Source: Scleroderma bovista (taxonomy: Eukaryota; Basidiomycota; Agaricomycetes; Boletales; Sclerodermataceae). Taken from it: a stretch of DNA of 53,098 bases. Position numbers and translations under genes: made by a program. The DNA is taken from positions 1 to 53,098 of the forward strand of contig JAYMGJ010000467.1 in assembly GCA_037178675.1 (NCBI GenBank). The letters are read 5' to 3'. Position 1 is the stretch's first letter. The number at the start of each line of letters is the position of its first letter. Below the pieces are notes generated by a model that searched no databases, was not told the origin of the DNA, and saw only the letters and a program-made list of their open reading frames with translations. Shown here piece after piece: positions 1 through 10,620 of this stretch.

Positions 1-296
1 AAGCTTTCAAATTCTAGGAACGTTCGGCCCAGAGTGAGATATGGGGTTCCTTCGGATGTTGCCAGTAGAGATTCAAGATCTGTTATGATATCGCTGGATA
101 TGGATGACATTGAGGTGACTGGACTCCAAGGGGGGAGCATGTTATCAGAGTCGCTATCAGAGTCCAAATCTGAGTCACTTCCATCTATCATATGAAGAGC
201 AGCTTGGATCAAGTCAAAGTACCGTGCCAGTTGCAGATCAAGCTTAGCTGATTTAAGGGTTTGAAGCAGCTTTTGACGTTTGGACTGCCTAGGCAT
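1..296 (-). CDS. Partial ORF, possible N-terminus of a transposon protein
   Basis: A minus-strand frame opens at an ATG (complement of 294-296) and stays open for 98 codons to the window edge. It starts MPRQSKRQKLLQ and has an acidic serine/aspartate run (alternating D-S around residues 40-48). That layout, a short basic start followed by an S/D run, resembles the N-terminus of mushroom PIF/Harbinger-type proteins. No catalytic motif lies in the visible part, so this is only a hint. The product may equally be an unrelated hypothetical protein. The rest of the gene is outside the window. Confidence 0.35.
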   Translation of the reverse strand, partial: MPRQSKRQKLLQTLKSAKLDLQLARYFDLIQAALHMIDGSDSDLDSDSDSDNMLPPWSPVTSMSSISSDIITDLESLLATSEGTPYLTLGRTFLEFES

Positions 297-520
297 GATG
301 CCAGTCGAGAAAAAGACATATGTGATCCTGATATAGTAATTCCACATTTTTTAACATATGTTTATTACCTTAAATGGATATTTAGAGCACCCTATTTGAC
401 CTTCAAAATTTATTCCCAAAACAAGTAGTTTCAAGGTTTTAATCTCCGCTTAAAACTTCTCTTGGTTCTTTTTTTGTTTCAAACTTTTGTTCACTGATTT
501 TTCAACTTTGAATCCCCCCA
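297..520. other. AT-rich spacer without a gene
   Basis: This short AT-rich stretch lies between the partial ORF and the hAT-associated repeat. It contains TTTTTTGTTTC-type runs. I see no coding exon, RNA gene or clear regulatory site in it. Confidence 0.5.
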
Positions 521-526
521 ATGTGA

Positions 527-790
527 CCAACCATCGGCCGGTACCATCTTTACAGGGCTCTATTGAATTTCCACACCTCCGGCCTGTCCCATCTTTGCGA
601 ACCTTGTGTAGAGATCTGCACAGGTACACCCGTGGGTACCAGAAGGCTTACCCGCACCCGCACCCATGGTCAACCCATACCCAAGTATGTGGGTACATAC
701 CTGCGCCAAGGGTACCACGGGTACATACCCATGAAGGGTATACCCATGGGTACGTGCATAGGGATGATCAACTTGGTATATAATATTCAT
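527..790. repeat. Left subterminal repeat cluster of the hAT element
   Basis: It holds CGGCCGGTACC and CGGCCTGTCCCATCTTTGC words, then a run of overlapping palindromic GGGTACC / ACCCATGGGT words between about 620 and 760. The same words recur at 4060-4545. Three overlapping short ORFs here read through the repeat in different frames and are not considered genes. Confidence 0.55.
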
Positions 791-931
791 CATAAGTAAG
801 GAAGAACGACTGTACTACGCATCACAAGTGTGAATGATTCTGAATGGATGACATGCAGTAAGGAAAACAGGTGGAATGTGAGGCAAATGACGACAAGGCA
901 AGAGAGATAGTATATGCACGAAAGATTGTAG

Positions 932-3912
932 CTACTCTGTGTTAATTGCATCCCAACCCACAGCCAATTCAATATCATCATCACCTTTAATCTCCTCCAA
1001 ACCAGCAATGACCTGAATGTCAGTATTTTTCACGAACCCCTCAGCACTCCAAGAGCTGAGACAAAGAAGGGCACGGATGGATTGGGCAGAGAGGCGGTTC
1101 CAAGTATGCGATAAGAGAGTACAACCATGGCTGAAAAGGCATTCAACATCTACAGAAGTTGCTATGCATGAGAATTAGATACAATTAAATTTCATTCATA
1201 TTGACAGCACATACCGGGGATAGTTAAATAATCTGAGGCCATTCGGGAGAGGCGGGGATAGGTAGATCTGTGGTTGTACCACCACTTGAGTGCATCACTC
1301 ACATTCTCAATATCCACAGTGAGATAGGTATCAAGTTCATCCTTGGCTTGCGACACCTTTGCTAGGGATGGCAGATGGTGGAAAATATTTACAGGATTGT
1401 CATCCTAATGCATGCCATTAGGAATGATTGAGTAGTTTGTAAGAAAAAAATACAGACCTGAATGTCCAAGCTGGCCTCATTGTCCAACTCGCCAGGAACA
1501 TAGTGTGTAGCATAGGATTCATCAAATGTGTTTTGAACAAGCTGGCGAGCAGTTGTGATCCACTCTATTTCCCATCCAGCTAGCTTGAAATATTCAAGCT
1601 TATGGCGGGGATGCAATACTGTTGAAGGGTCAAGTGAGCGGTCGAAATCTGTTAGATACAAAGGAAATAGTTACTCATGGCAATGCAATACACAGGAGAG
1701 GAATCAGTAAGTGAGTAGTATCTGTTGAGGGTTCTCTTTGCAAGCCCAATTGCAGCTCGGATTGCCGGATCTAGTGTTTCCTTTGAAAGCATGCGAGTGG
1801 TAAAGGTTTCATCAATGTAGTCGATAGCTGGGATGACCATCGCGAGGTTTGGTGCACCATGTGAGAAAAACAATGTTGCATCCTTGAGGATCTGTAACGT
1901 GTCACAATGTCACATCAACTTCACCAAAACAAAGACACACCTTCAGCACGTCTCGCAACTGTCCCAACAACATCCACTCATGGTCATCGAGGGCATAGGT
2001 GGTGAGCCCAAACTTCCGCTTATCAGTAATGTCTTCGATGGGTGCACAGTAATTGATAACAAAGTGCAACATGTCGAACGTCAAATTCCACCTAGTCGAC
2101 ACATCGTGTGGGATCATTTTGACAGGCATGTCAAAATCTTCTGGACCTGTGTGGATTGCCGTTAATCGTATGTCCATCCTTTTCTTTTTGAACCTACTTT
2201 AAAAAGAACTCTCTGCAGAGGGCAGACATCTTCCTCAAGTTCAGCTTGCTTGTCATCTGACAACAATTCCATCTCATTAATCCATCCCTCAGCATTGTCA
2301 TCCTCAGTGTCCCCAATCCTCTGCTCTCCCATGGTATGAATGTCCTCACCAAGTTCGTCATCAGTGGCCCACTCACGTGCTCTCTCCATCTCTCCCTCTG
2401 TGCTCTCCCAGGACCCTTTTTTTTGGTATGTCAAATGATTTCATCAAACTTTTTGCAACTAAGTTCGTGATGTGCAGCACACATCTCACTCGACCTGCTG
2501 TACCACCGAAGTGTGCAACCAGTTCCCCCATGTGCTCTGCCATCATATCATTTGATGATGCGTTGTCTGCTGTCACTCCCAATATCTTTGCAAGTGTATC
2601 AGGTTAGTTTTCACATCAAATCTCATCACACACCATGTCTGATATCCTGAACTCATTCAGAACGTTTGCAAAGGCCTCCACAAGATTTTTACCAGTGTGA
2701 GACTGGAAATGACTTGATTTCAGTAATGTACTTACTCTTACTATGTAGTACACACCTTCGCAACCTCAACCACGTCCAGGGTAAATGTTTGCACTTTCCC
2801 TTCATTCGCCAGGTGGACCGAAAAGGCTACAACTGCCTTATGGTTGGGAGACGTCCATGCATCTGTCATGAAATTTAATTCACCTTGGTATTCCTAGTGA
2901 GTAGCTCAGCAACTGCAAGTTGTAAAGGACAGAGTGACTGATGCAAAGCATTCTAGCAACCTGATTCCGTACGTTCTTAAAAACAACTTTAAGGTCTCGC
3001 GAAATGGTACTTGGATGTGGTAAGTAATATCCTGGCCGACCTGTCTTCATGAGACATTGAAAGCCATGATCACTGACGATCTCATATGGGCGCAGGTTTT
3101 CTGCTACCCAACAAACAAGCTTGACTCTGCAATGCCTTGTCATCACTCAGCCAACCAATGAGGTGTTAAGTACGTACTGTGTTTCTGCCCTGGTATGCGG
3201 CCTTGTCGAGTATGTCGCCCCTCCCTTCCTCTGAAAGGCAGGTGTAATTGAGCCATTTACAGTGTACTGCTTGGCAACATCGTGTGCAACATCAAGGCTT
3301 GCTGTGTCATTGATTGTATTGATAAAGTCCTCACCCCAGCATCTCTTCACATGCTTTCGCATATTGCTTGTGGATCCTTTATCGCCGGTGTCAAGAAAAC
3401 GTCGCACACTGTACCTGCAACTCTTCCCAAGGCACTTGAAGACATGACAACGCCTCCCATCAATGTGGGCAATCTCAGGGACAGGTGAGAAACACACATA
3501 GATGGGGGATTTCCAATCCTTCATCAAGCATGCTATTTCATCATAAGTAATAGCATGATGCTAATGAGAAACACAGATATGTACTTAGCTCTTCATCTGG
3601 AGACTCTTCCAGCCTCGCTGTAGCTTGGGAATTTGTTGCACCTCTGCCTGCTCTCTTGTCAGGCTCTGTGTCTGCCTGCCTTCCACCTCCATTGCAATTG
3701 GCAGTGCCTATTTCTGCTTGCTCGTTGTCAGTCAAGTCACTGGTTGCTCCATTTGCTGTCATGTTGAAGGTTTGGCTGTTATCTGTCCTTCTCTTTTTTG
3801 CTGTGCTTCCAGTATCTGGGTCAACTTGTGTGGCCTTACATTTTCCCTTGCTGACCTCTCCAGTCATTGCCAGAGCTTTTTCTGTGGGTCGGGAGACATG
3901 TTTGGCACTCAT
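932..3912 (-). CDS. hAT transposase (BED finger, DDE core, hAT dimerisation domain)
   Basis: Multi-exon minus-strand gene, ATG at 3912-3910, stop TAG at 934-932. In order I see a charged N-terminus. Next comes a BED-like zinc finger (C-LGKSC, then H-VKRC, about 3370-3470). A conserved core reads WVAENLRPYEIV and GRPGYYLP (about 2990-3120), with TDAWTSPNH (about 2835-2860; first catalytic Asp) and VTADNASSND (about 2545-2580; second Asp). RVRCVLHITN and STRWN follow. The C-terminal dimerisation domain, with SVDVECLFSHG, LLSHTWNRLS and LCLSSW, lies between about 1020 and 1160. The order and motifs match the hAT superfamily, which moves DNA by cut-and-paste. One exon (about 2190-2370) is very acidic. 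I noticed no internal stop in the exons I translated, but not every splice junction was resolved, so activity is unproven. Confidence 0.85.
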
Positions 3913-4059
3913 CGTGACAATGTAGGAGGTGAAGAAATGTTGAGTGTCATTGGTTCATTTCCTGTCAAATCATAGTATGTTTGGCATTACAAATAAAGTT
4001 GGATTAACCATGAATGGAGTAGTGTGTGTGGACATGACATCGGGCACTATTGTCTGAGC

Positions 4060-4545
4060 TAGTAAGGCACCATGGGTACTGTGCACATGGCCACGGGTGT
4101 GCGGGTATACAAATGCTGACCCGGACCCAGAGCCACATGTACCCCTACCCGTGACCCCTCACAGGTACCCTGACCCATGCATTTCACTAACCTTGTGCAC
4201 TGTCAGCCAGTCTCAGCCTTACAGGCCTTCATAAAATTTCCACTGCTCCGGCCTGTCCCAACCTTGCGAGTACTGCCATCTGTCGGCCAGCCCTAGCACT
4301 GCAATTGTCACTCCCCTGGCCTATCCCAATTTTACAATAACAACCACACATCGGCCTGTCCCAGCTTTGCAATACTCCATTGATTCGAGTGAGCCGGCCT
4401 ATCCTGGTTTTACAATGGTAGCATCCATCGGCCGGTACTAGCCTTACAGGCTTCAATAAAATTCTCAGTGCTCTGGCCTGACCTAGTTTTACATTCCTTC
4501 GGCCAGCACCAGCTAGTCCCACCTTTACAGGTAAATGTACATGTC
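4060..4545. repeat. Right subterminal repeat cluster of the hAT element
   Basis: From 4060 to about 4190 there are CATGGGTAC and ACCCGTGACCC words. From 4200 to 4530 at least six degenerate copies of CGGCCTGTCCCA-CTTTGCA, in the same orientation as at the left end, are spaced about 50 nt apart. The short ORF reading through it on the minus strand is a by-product of the repeat. Confidence 0.6.
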
Positions 4546-5900
4546 AGATGTCCCACTTTTGCAAGGGTTTGTGACTGAACTATCTGGAAAGCTTAACTAT
4601 GCGGTGTTTGACGATGAACAATTCAACAGTGGATTTGCAGGTAATGATGCAGATGTGGATATGCAGGAATTTGGGCTTGGAGATGATCTGGTGTGAGTCA
4701 AAGTGTGGGTTTAGGTTGAAACAACAACCCAAACACAACACCAACAAAGGACTACAAAAAGTGTGAGTGGTGGTTTACCTCCACGGTGTCCAGAGAGGAT
4801 ATGCTGAGGAGGGGGAAAGGGGATCTACACCAACAGGGTGATGTAGACAGTGATGCAGGATACTCCTGGGGTACAGGAGTAATAGAAGATGAAGAGGATA
4901 GGGGTCTGGACTCTTCCTAAGGCCTAGGAAGTGTCAAAGCGGGGATTGGGTTGACTGAGACTGAAACAGCGATACTACACCTAGAGATTGGTGCAGCAAG
5001 GGGACAAGGGGGCTCCTGACGTCCAGAAGCAATGAGAGATGAAGGATTGACTGGCTAGACTCTGCTTGAGCCTAGAGAAATACTTGGACTTGAATGGATT
5101 GAATAAACTTGAGATATCAGAGCCTTTAGACCTTCACTGAAGCCTACAAGACTCAAAGAACTGAGGGGATACTGACTGAGAGAGTCTGAGAGAGGGATAA
5201 TTTCGTGCAATTGGGTCTCTCCTCACTGGGCTGAGCCCAGGGGTTTAAATACATGGGGGGGGCACAGCATTAAAGTACAAAAAGAGAAGGGAGTAAGCAG
5301 AATTTGTCAAGGATTGGTAAGGGATTGGTAAGAGCTTTGTAAGGGGTTTGTAAGCGATCAGTAAGCAAGGGATAAGCAGGAATGAGTAAGCATAGGGAGC
5401 ATGAATAAGCTGCTGAGTAAAGGAATGAGTAAGCTGCATGACAAGATTGATTGGTAAGGGAGTGAGTCATCAGCTGAGTAATATACCAAAAATGCGAAAG
5501 GGATAGAGTAATACTGATGACAAGAGAGCATCAGTAAGCAAGGGATGAGTCATTGCACAGCAGAAGGAGTCATTGATGCACAGCCTAAGAAGTTTGATGG
5601 GGGGCTGTGTACCATCAGGAATTTGATGGGACAACAATGGGGAAGATCTGAGATAAACAGGGGGATTGATCTGAGACAAACCAGCCACAAGAAGGGTACC
5701 AGGGGTCCAGAGGTCTTTTGGGGGGTCAGCATACACTAAGGTATAGTGCATGTGTTCTAGCACTGCTGAAGTGCAACCATGGGCTCCCTTGATGAGCTCT
5801 CTTCTGGGAAAGAACGAGAGAGGGTTCTTCTTCCTAATAGCACTATAAAGTGGGGGCATAACTTTCATGGTGCTGGGGGACGTCGTCTGAAAGTAGGGAA
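4546..5900. other. Noncoding repeat arm rich in GTAAG words
   Basis: No convincing gene. From about 5290 to 5540 the plus strand holds more than ten GTAAG words (GGTAAG, AGTAAG, TGTAAG) in loosely tandem order. A looser version of the same text lies at about 10080-10200. The stretch is the distal part of the first copy of an unknown repeat whose second copy starts near 9760. A 166-codon minus-strand frame (5470-5970) overlaps the conserved frame at 5940-6388 and is not conserved in the second copy. Confidence 0.5.
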
Positions 5901-6750
5901 GTGGATAGAGTATTGAATTTGATGCATCCAGGGAAGCAAGATGAACGACAGAGAAAGATGGACATGGCAAGTATCTGGGAGGAAGGGACCATAGGCTGAG
6001 GGCTCAGTGGACACAGAGACAACCAGAGAAGACTTCTCAAGCTTGACAATAGACCTAAGATGACCAAAGTACATCCTTGATGCAGGACTGACGAGGAGAA
6101 TGCGCTGACCGAGAATGAGAGGGACTGAAGGAGCAGGCTGGGAAGATATGTGCCAGGCAGTGCACGGGAACTCTGGGAGAGGCTGTCCTAAGAGCAGGAC
6201 ATAGTGGAGATCTGCAGCAATAGTGGAGAAATGATCCAGAGAAAATACGGACTCCATAGTGAGCGATGAAGCGAATGTCTGGATTGCAGGGGGAATATCT
6301 CCGTGGGAAATAAACAGATTTGCATCGGAACTTGACAGGCAGATAGACCACGTTCTAGGCTCTCTGATGGTATAGTCACGTGCCTGATAGCTTTAGAAAT
6401 GATGGAGCTATTCAAAATATCGGAATGCCGGCACTGGGTGCCTAAAAATGACATTTGGGCACTAAAAATCATTTCTTCTCTTTCTCCTTCATTTCTCCAT
6501 CAATTCTTCAGCTTCTTTGATCGTTCTTGTATGGGAGTTGGACTGCAGATGTGTGCATTCCTTTTTCATACCACAATTGACGTTATTCCTTCAGTTTCTT
6601 CTGCTTCTTGGCAGTTCTTGTGCGAGGGATGACTGCCAGACATTGGCATTCATCTCTTGCTCCAGGATAGTCTTCTTGTGCAATAGATGGCTACAATGAG
6701 GGTCCATTGTGCTTATCCTTCACATAAGGATCATTCGATATAGGTGTTAT
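5900..6750. repeat. Unknown dispersed repeat, copy 1 (best-conserved part)
   Basis: About 85% identical by eye to 10590-11560 in the same orientation. Anchors include CTGACCGAGAATGAGAGGGACTG at about 6105 and 10807, and GTATGGGAGTTGGACTGCAG at about 6528 and 11233, a nearly constant offset of 4.70 kb. The copies carry one shared minus-strand frame. Confidence 0.7.
5940..6388 (-). pseudogene. Repeat-borne ORF, copy 1 (function unknown)
   Basis: The minus strand is open here and encodes a protein closely similar to that at 10624-11069. Shared words include SICLSSSD, LFISHGDIPP, FSTIAA, LHYVLLLGQP, ISSQPAP, LILGQRILLVSPASR and SAYGPF. The ATG present in copy 2 reads AGA here, so this copy lacks the matching start codon. 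I recognise no domain, signal peptide or catalytic motif. The product could be part of a non-autonomous transposon or an exon of a larger gene. Confidence 0.35.
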
Positions 6751-6890
6751 CTTCCATGTTCACTGTACCAAACCTGTTTGGTGTGTGACACCAGACATAG
6801 CGGTGAGCACTGGTAGTGTATGTCCCAGTGAAGCATCCTAACTTGTGACATTGACAGCCCCCTCCACCTCTCCCCACCAATTCTTGACAT
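6400..6890. other. Repeat flank without a recognisable gene
   Basis: The pyrimidine-rich part (CTTTCTCCTTCATTTCTCC, about 6478) and the GGAGTTGGACTGCAG segment belong to the duplicated repeat. The short ORFs here are not conserved between copies. Confidence 0.45.
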
Positions 6891-6935
6891 GCCAGTGCTT
6901 CCACATTGAGGAACCCTCCCACATCAAAAGTAAAC

Positions 6936-7505
6936 ATGCTGATTCGGGATGGGCGTTCTGCATTCAGGCACACACCATATCCCTGTCCCAACTCTGCTCA
7001 TTCCTCCTCTGCTCGTTCCTCCTCTGCTGTACCATCAGAAATCTCCTCTGAAAAAGTGCCCAGTAGTAGGTTGGAAAAAATGCTTGACAATCTGGATGCC
7101 AACAGCACATTACGTGGCAGTAACACAGAATACTTGAAAACTTGCCAAGCAGTTGCAAAATATAATTTTGCAGTTAGAGATAAAGAAATCGATTTTCAGC
7201 AGGAGGAAAATGCGGCGAAGCATGCCAACGCTGAGGCCAATTTCCAGCGTCAAGCCAGGCTGAAGGAGCTTGACATCCAGATGATCAGGCAGCAAGAGCA
7301 TACCATGGACAAGAAAGTCAAGTTGATTAATCTCAGGATTCGCTTGGTGCAACTGCAATCTGGCAACTTGGGAGGTCCCCCTATCAACATCGACAATGAA
7401 GACAACATGGAGGATGATGGTGATGATGTGGGCTTGGGCTTGGGGAATGCCAACCTGGGGGACATGAACTTGGAGGATGATGTCGATCAGGGTGGTGCCT
7501 ACTAG
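6936..7505 (+). CDS. Coiled-coil protein, probable companion ORF of the PIF/Harbinger element (partial)
   Basis: An open plus-strand exon ends at TAG 7503-7505. After a Ser-rich start (SSARSSSAVPSE) it has SSRLEKMLDNLDAN and a Lys/Glu/Gln/Ala-rich segment of about 80 residues predicted to be helical. The tail is acidic (DDGDDVG, then LEDDVDQG). The first in-frame ATG is at about 6936, but an upstream exon is likely. It lies tail to tail, 128 bp away, with the Harbinger transposase. PIF/Harbinger elements usually carry a second, DNA-binding ORF. I see no Myb/SANT tryptophans in this part, so the link rests on position and on the helical, charged character. Confidence 0.45.
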   Translation: MLIRDGRSAFRHTPYPCPNSAHSSSARSSSAVPSEISSEKVPSSRLEKMLDNLDANSTLRGSNTEYLKTCQAVAKYNFAVRDKEIDFQQEENAAKHANAEANFQRQARLKELDIQMIRQQEHTMDKKVKLINLRIRLVQLQSGNLGGPPINIDNEDNMEDDGDDVGLGLGNANLGDMNLEDDVDQGGAY

Positions 7506-7633
7506 ACAATACATTGCATTCTTGCTCATGCTGGACCCTCACTCATGATCAGTTTTGCGCTCATCATGTATTGGACTTGTGATTTGGTTTGTCTGTATGT
7601 GCCTCTCTGTATCCTGTTGTTTGAATGTATTCT

Positions 7634-8850
7634 CTAATTCTGAACTAACACGTCAAGATGACTGAATAGGTGCCTCATCAACTCAGTGCGGAACTGCTGT
7701 CCTGGCATACCAGCAGGATCGTCAACCACCACCAGCTGAGGAGGGTGGTTAGGTTCCTGGCCCTCCTCCCTCACCCATCCTGTTGATGAGTTGATCCCCA
7801 GCTCTTTCTCAAAATCGATAATCATGTTGTGAAGAATGATGCAACACTGTATCCAGTGAACTGCAATTTGAATATCTTTTTTCGTTCTAACTTGAAGCCG
7901 AAGTTCCCGAAGTGACTGAAAGTGTCCTTTCAAAGCAGCAAATGCATGCTCAACGTGCACTCAAACCTGAGTGTTGAGTGGTCTTTTTTTTTTGGCCTGA
8001 CTGGAAAATTACTACTTACTTTTGACAGGTATTTATTATATAGGTTCTTCGTCCTCGTTAACCCCTCCCTGGTAGCCTTAAATGGCACAACACACCAGCG
8101 CTGCAACGGATATGCACTATCTGCCCAGATCCAGTGATCAGGGGGGATTATTTGTTTGGGATTTCTTCCCATCTGTGTGCCCTGGAATGCGTAGGTGTCG
8201 TGGACACTCTCTGGATGGCCCAATCCGTAGTCAATGATCTGGAGATTGTGAAGCATGATGACCAACTGAAGTGGAATTAGAAAGTTTGGCATGGTGTGGC
8301 ACATCAATGCACCTGGCAATTAAGTGAGTACTGGGACTTTCTGTCATAAAATGTCTCTCCATAAATCCCAGGCTTCTTGAACAAATTTATTGCCGACCCA
8401 TCTGCTGCAAAGATACCATTCCTCCAGCCAGGGCAACTGCGTTCGTCCACCCAATTTCGTGTGATTTCCGCATCCTCCGAGTCCTCAGCAGGAATAGCCA
8501 GAAAGCGGTCATGTTGTTGCAGCAATGCAATGGTAGCTGTGGCACCCACATCATGGGGACTGGTACACGGTTGAGTACGCATGCTCTTGCTACCTCGTCA
8601 TGAAGTGCCCTGATTGTCCCCAGTAGATGGCGGTGCTGAGCATCTTCCTGCATATAAAATGTAACCGAATCGTCGCTTGAATCTGAGCTGTCATCGCTCA
8701 TCTGTGGACAGATCAGAGTGATTGGGGTAATTGGAGTGACAGGAGAGATGATCACAGGCATGCCATCATCCTCTGATCCACTATCATCTGCACTGCTGAC
8801 CTTTTCCAGGTCCCATTGTCACAGGGTTTTCAGGCGTCTTTCAGCCACTA
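7634..8850 (-). pseudogene. PIF/Harbinger-type DDE transposase, decayed
   Basis: Minus-strand exons give the DDE_Tnp_4 triad in order: FAADGSAINLF (first Asp, about 8405), HWIWADSAYP (second Asp, about 8110) and VEHAFAALKGHF followed by LRELRLQV (Glu, about 7940). They also give GLGHPESVHDTYAF. Upstream exons are acidic (SDDSSDSSDDS) and continue with LHDEVARA. Decay is visible. The frame leading into VEHAF holds a TGA at 7963-7961 where relatives are expected to have Arg, and a second TGA lies at 8821-8819. The roughly 100-residue helix-turn-helix stretch normally before the first Asp appears to be missing. The enzyme would nick and join DNA at 3-bp sites, but this copy looks dead. Confidence 0.75.
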
Positions 8851-9530
8851 GAAATGCAAACCAACATATTTTCTCCAACAAGTCATTTCAGGAAGACTGG
8901 CAAGGCATTGTATAGTGTAGAGAGATGATTGTTGTAGTACACAAGATCAAATTATAATATATATTTTTTACTCTTTGTCATATTGGTCTTAGTAGTAACC
9001 AGTGCGGGACTCCATCTACGATTAGTTTGAACTCTGAACACTAAAAAGCTGCTGCAGGAATGTGGTGCATAGCCATTGCATAATGACAGCATAGCACTGA
9101 TGAGTACCATTATTGCAAAGTCCTGCTTAAAATTGCTGAACATGATCCTTTGACTGTATCTCAGTATTTACCGATTAGAACATCTGACTTCCGGTATTAA
9201 ATTGCCTTGTTCAAAGAATCTTTGTGTTGATGCCCTTCAATCCCATATATTGGCAACTAGACGCCGTTTGTGTGCCCTATTGTCTGAACAGCTAGAAACA
9301 TTTCTCATGTTAGATCCCACAGGCAAAGAGTCTGCTTCTTCCAACCAGTCCTTGGTGTCCTTACAGAGCTCTTATTTTCTTCATCTCAAGCATCAGGAAA
9401 CCTACATGTTGCTTAATTTAACCTTAATTTGACTTAATTACTTGAAATTTCCCCACTAAGACCAAATAAGATATTAAGTCACATGCTTAACTTGCTTGGT
9501 GGCTTGATTAACTTATGATCAGCTTACAAC
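8851..9530. other. Gene-free AT-rich spacer
   Basis: There is an AATTATAATATATATTTTTT run near 8950 and only short, unconserved ORFs. I see no RNA gene or convincing element end. The left limit depends on the unresolved 5' end of the Harbinger gene. Confidence 0.4.
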
Positions 9531-9655
9531 TGCTGCCAAGTTGACCAAGCATTCAAGCATGCATAGTAGGTAGCTGCCAAGTTGATGAAGTATTCAAGTG
9601 TGCATAAGAGGTAGCCACCAAGTTGATCAAGCATTCAAACATGCGTAGGGGGAAT
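9531..9655. repeat. 42-bp tandem repeat, three copies
   Basis: CCAAGTTGACCAAGCATTCAAGCATG begins at 9534 and recurs, with changes, at 9576 and 9618, an exact 42-bp spacing. The first lines of the preceding sequence (9490-9530) hold a weaker inverted echo (GGTGGCTTGATTAACTT). Confidence 0.65.
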
Positions 9656-10620
9656 CATGTCAATGTATTAAAACAGCATACTACTAGGCAGACAGCAGTG
9701 TGTATGGCAATAGAACGGGTTACATGGCAGTAAAAAAGCAAGCTACTGCTGTGCACCTAAGTGAGGGAAGAGGTCAGAACAACCAACAACCAACACCAAA
9801 TGACAGCAATATGCGAGTGGTGGTCTTCCTTTGCATATCTGGTATTTAATCTCCTCAGGGGGATGTGCTGCACGCCTTCAGGCAGGATGCAGGAGGGAAG
9901 TGAAGGGCTTCTGATGGGGATGGAATGTGACTTGGGATGGTATTGACTCCTCTTCAGCCTACCACAGTGGTTAGGAAGAGTCCTGGGATTGAAGAGTGAT
10001 GATAGATTGATGACAGGGGGGGAAAGCATGGAATGAGTAGATCAAAGCTAAATGAGCATATGCAATGACATAATGCATATGAATCATAGGGGCATGAGTC
10101 ATGAATTGATAAGCAGCATGATAAGCATGATTTGAAGGATGATTGGTAAGTGATTGGTAAGGGGAGTAATAGGGATTAGTAATGCCAAGAGGGGATGAAT
10201 AATGCGCAGCAGAGTGAGTCAGAGTGAGCCAGAGTGAGCCAGAGTGACTCTGTGTGACTCAGACAGAAGGGAAGCACAACCTGTGATTGATTGAACTTTA
10301 GATCTGGAGATGAGCTTCTGAAGCAGTGCCACTGATGGGAGTGGCTGGGGGATAATAAAAGAATTGATCCGACCAGAAGAGCAATGTCAGGGGGCCTGGA
10401 ATGACAAGTAGAGTCACAGCTGGTCACAGAGTGTCACAAATCCCTTGGATTGAGCTTCTGTAGAGCAAAAATGCGAAATTTGGTGCTCCCAAAGTGCAGT
10501 CTTCCCTTGAGCAGTAAGTGGAAGGTTCTGTACTATATTAGGGCTCCTAAGAAGGGTTCTAGAGCACTGTTTCATTTGTGTTTGTTGCGGGATAGCAGGG
10601 AAGTGAAACGTGAATAGCAG
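9656..10620. other. Distal arm of the unknown repeat, copy 2
   Basis: Loosely similar to 4740-5470: both have an AACAACC-rich start, GAGTGGTGGT, and later GATTGGTAAG words. A short GAGTCAGAGTGAGCCAGAGTGAGCC repeat lies at 10214-10260. No gene is supported. Confidence 0.4.

Larger units (their letters stand above)
520..4545 (-). mobile_element. hAT-family DNA transposon (ends approximate)
   Basis: A minus-strand hAT transposase (932-3912) is flanked on both sides by the same family of short motifs. These are CGGCCTGTCCCA-CTTTGC-like words and clusters of CCCGTGGGTACC-like words, at 527-790 on the left and 4060-4545 on the right. Clusters of subterminal repeats that bind the transposase are a known hAT feature. 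I could not fix the terminal inverted repeats or the expected 8-bp target duplication, so the ends are estimates. Confidence 0.55.

Noticed and set aside
487..799. Three overlapping ORFs of 77-98 codons
   Set aside because: They overlap in different frames within the GGGTACC repeat cluster and have no motif.
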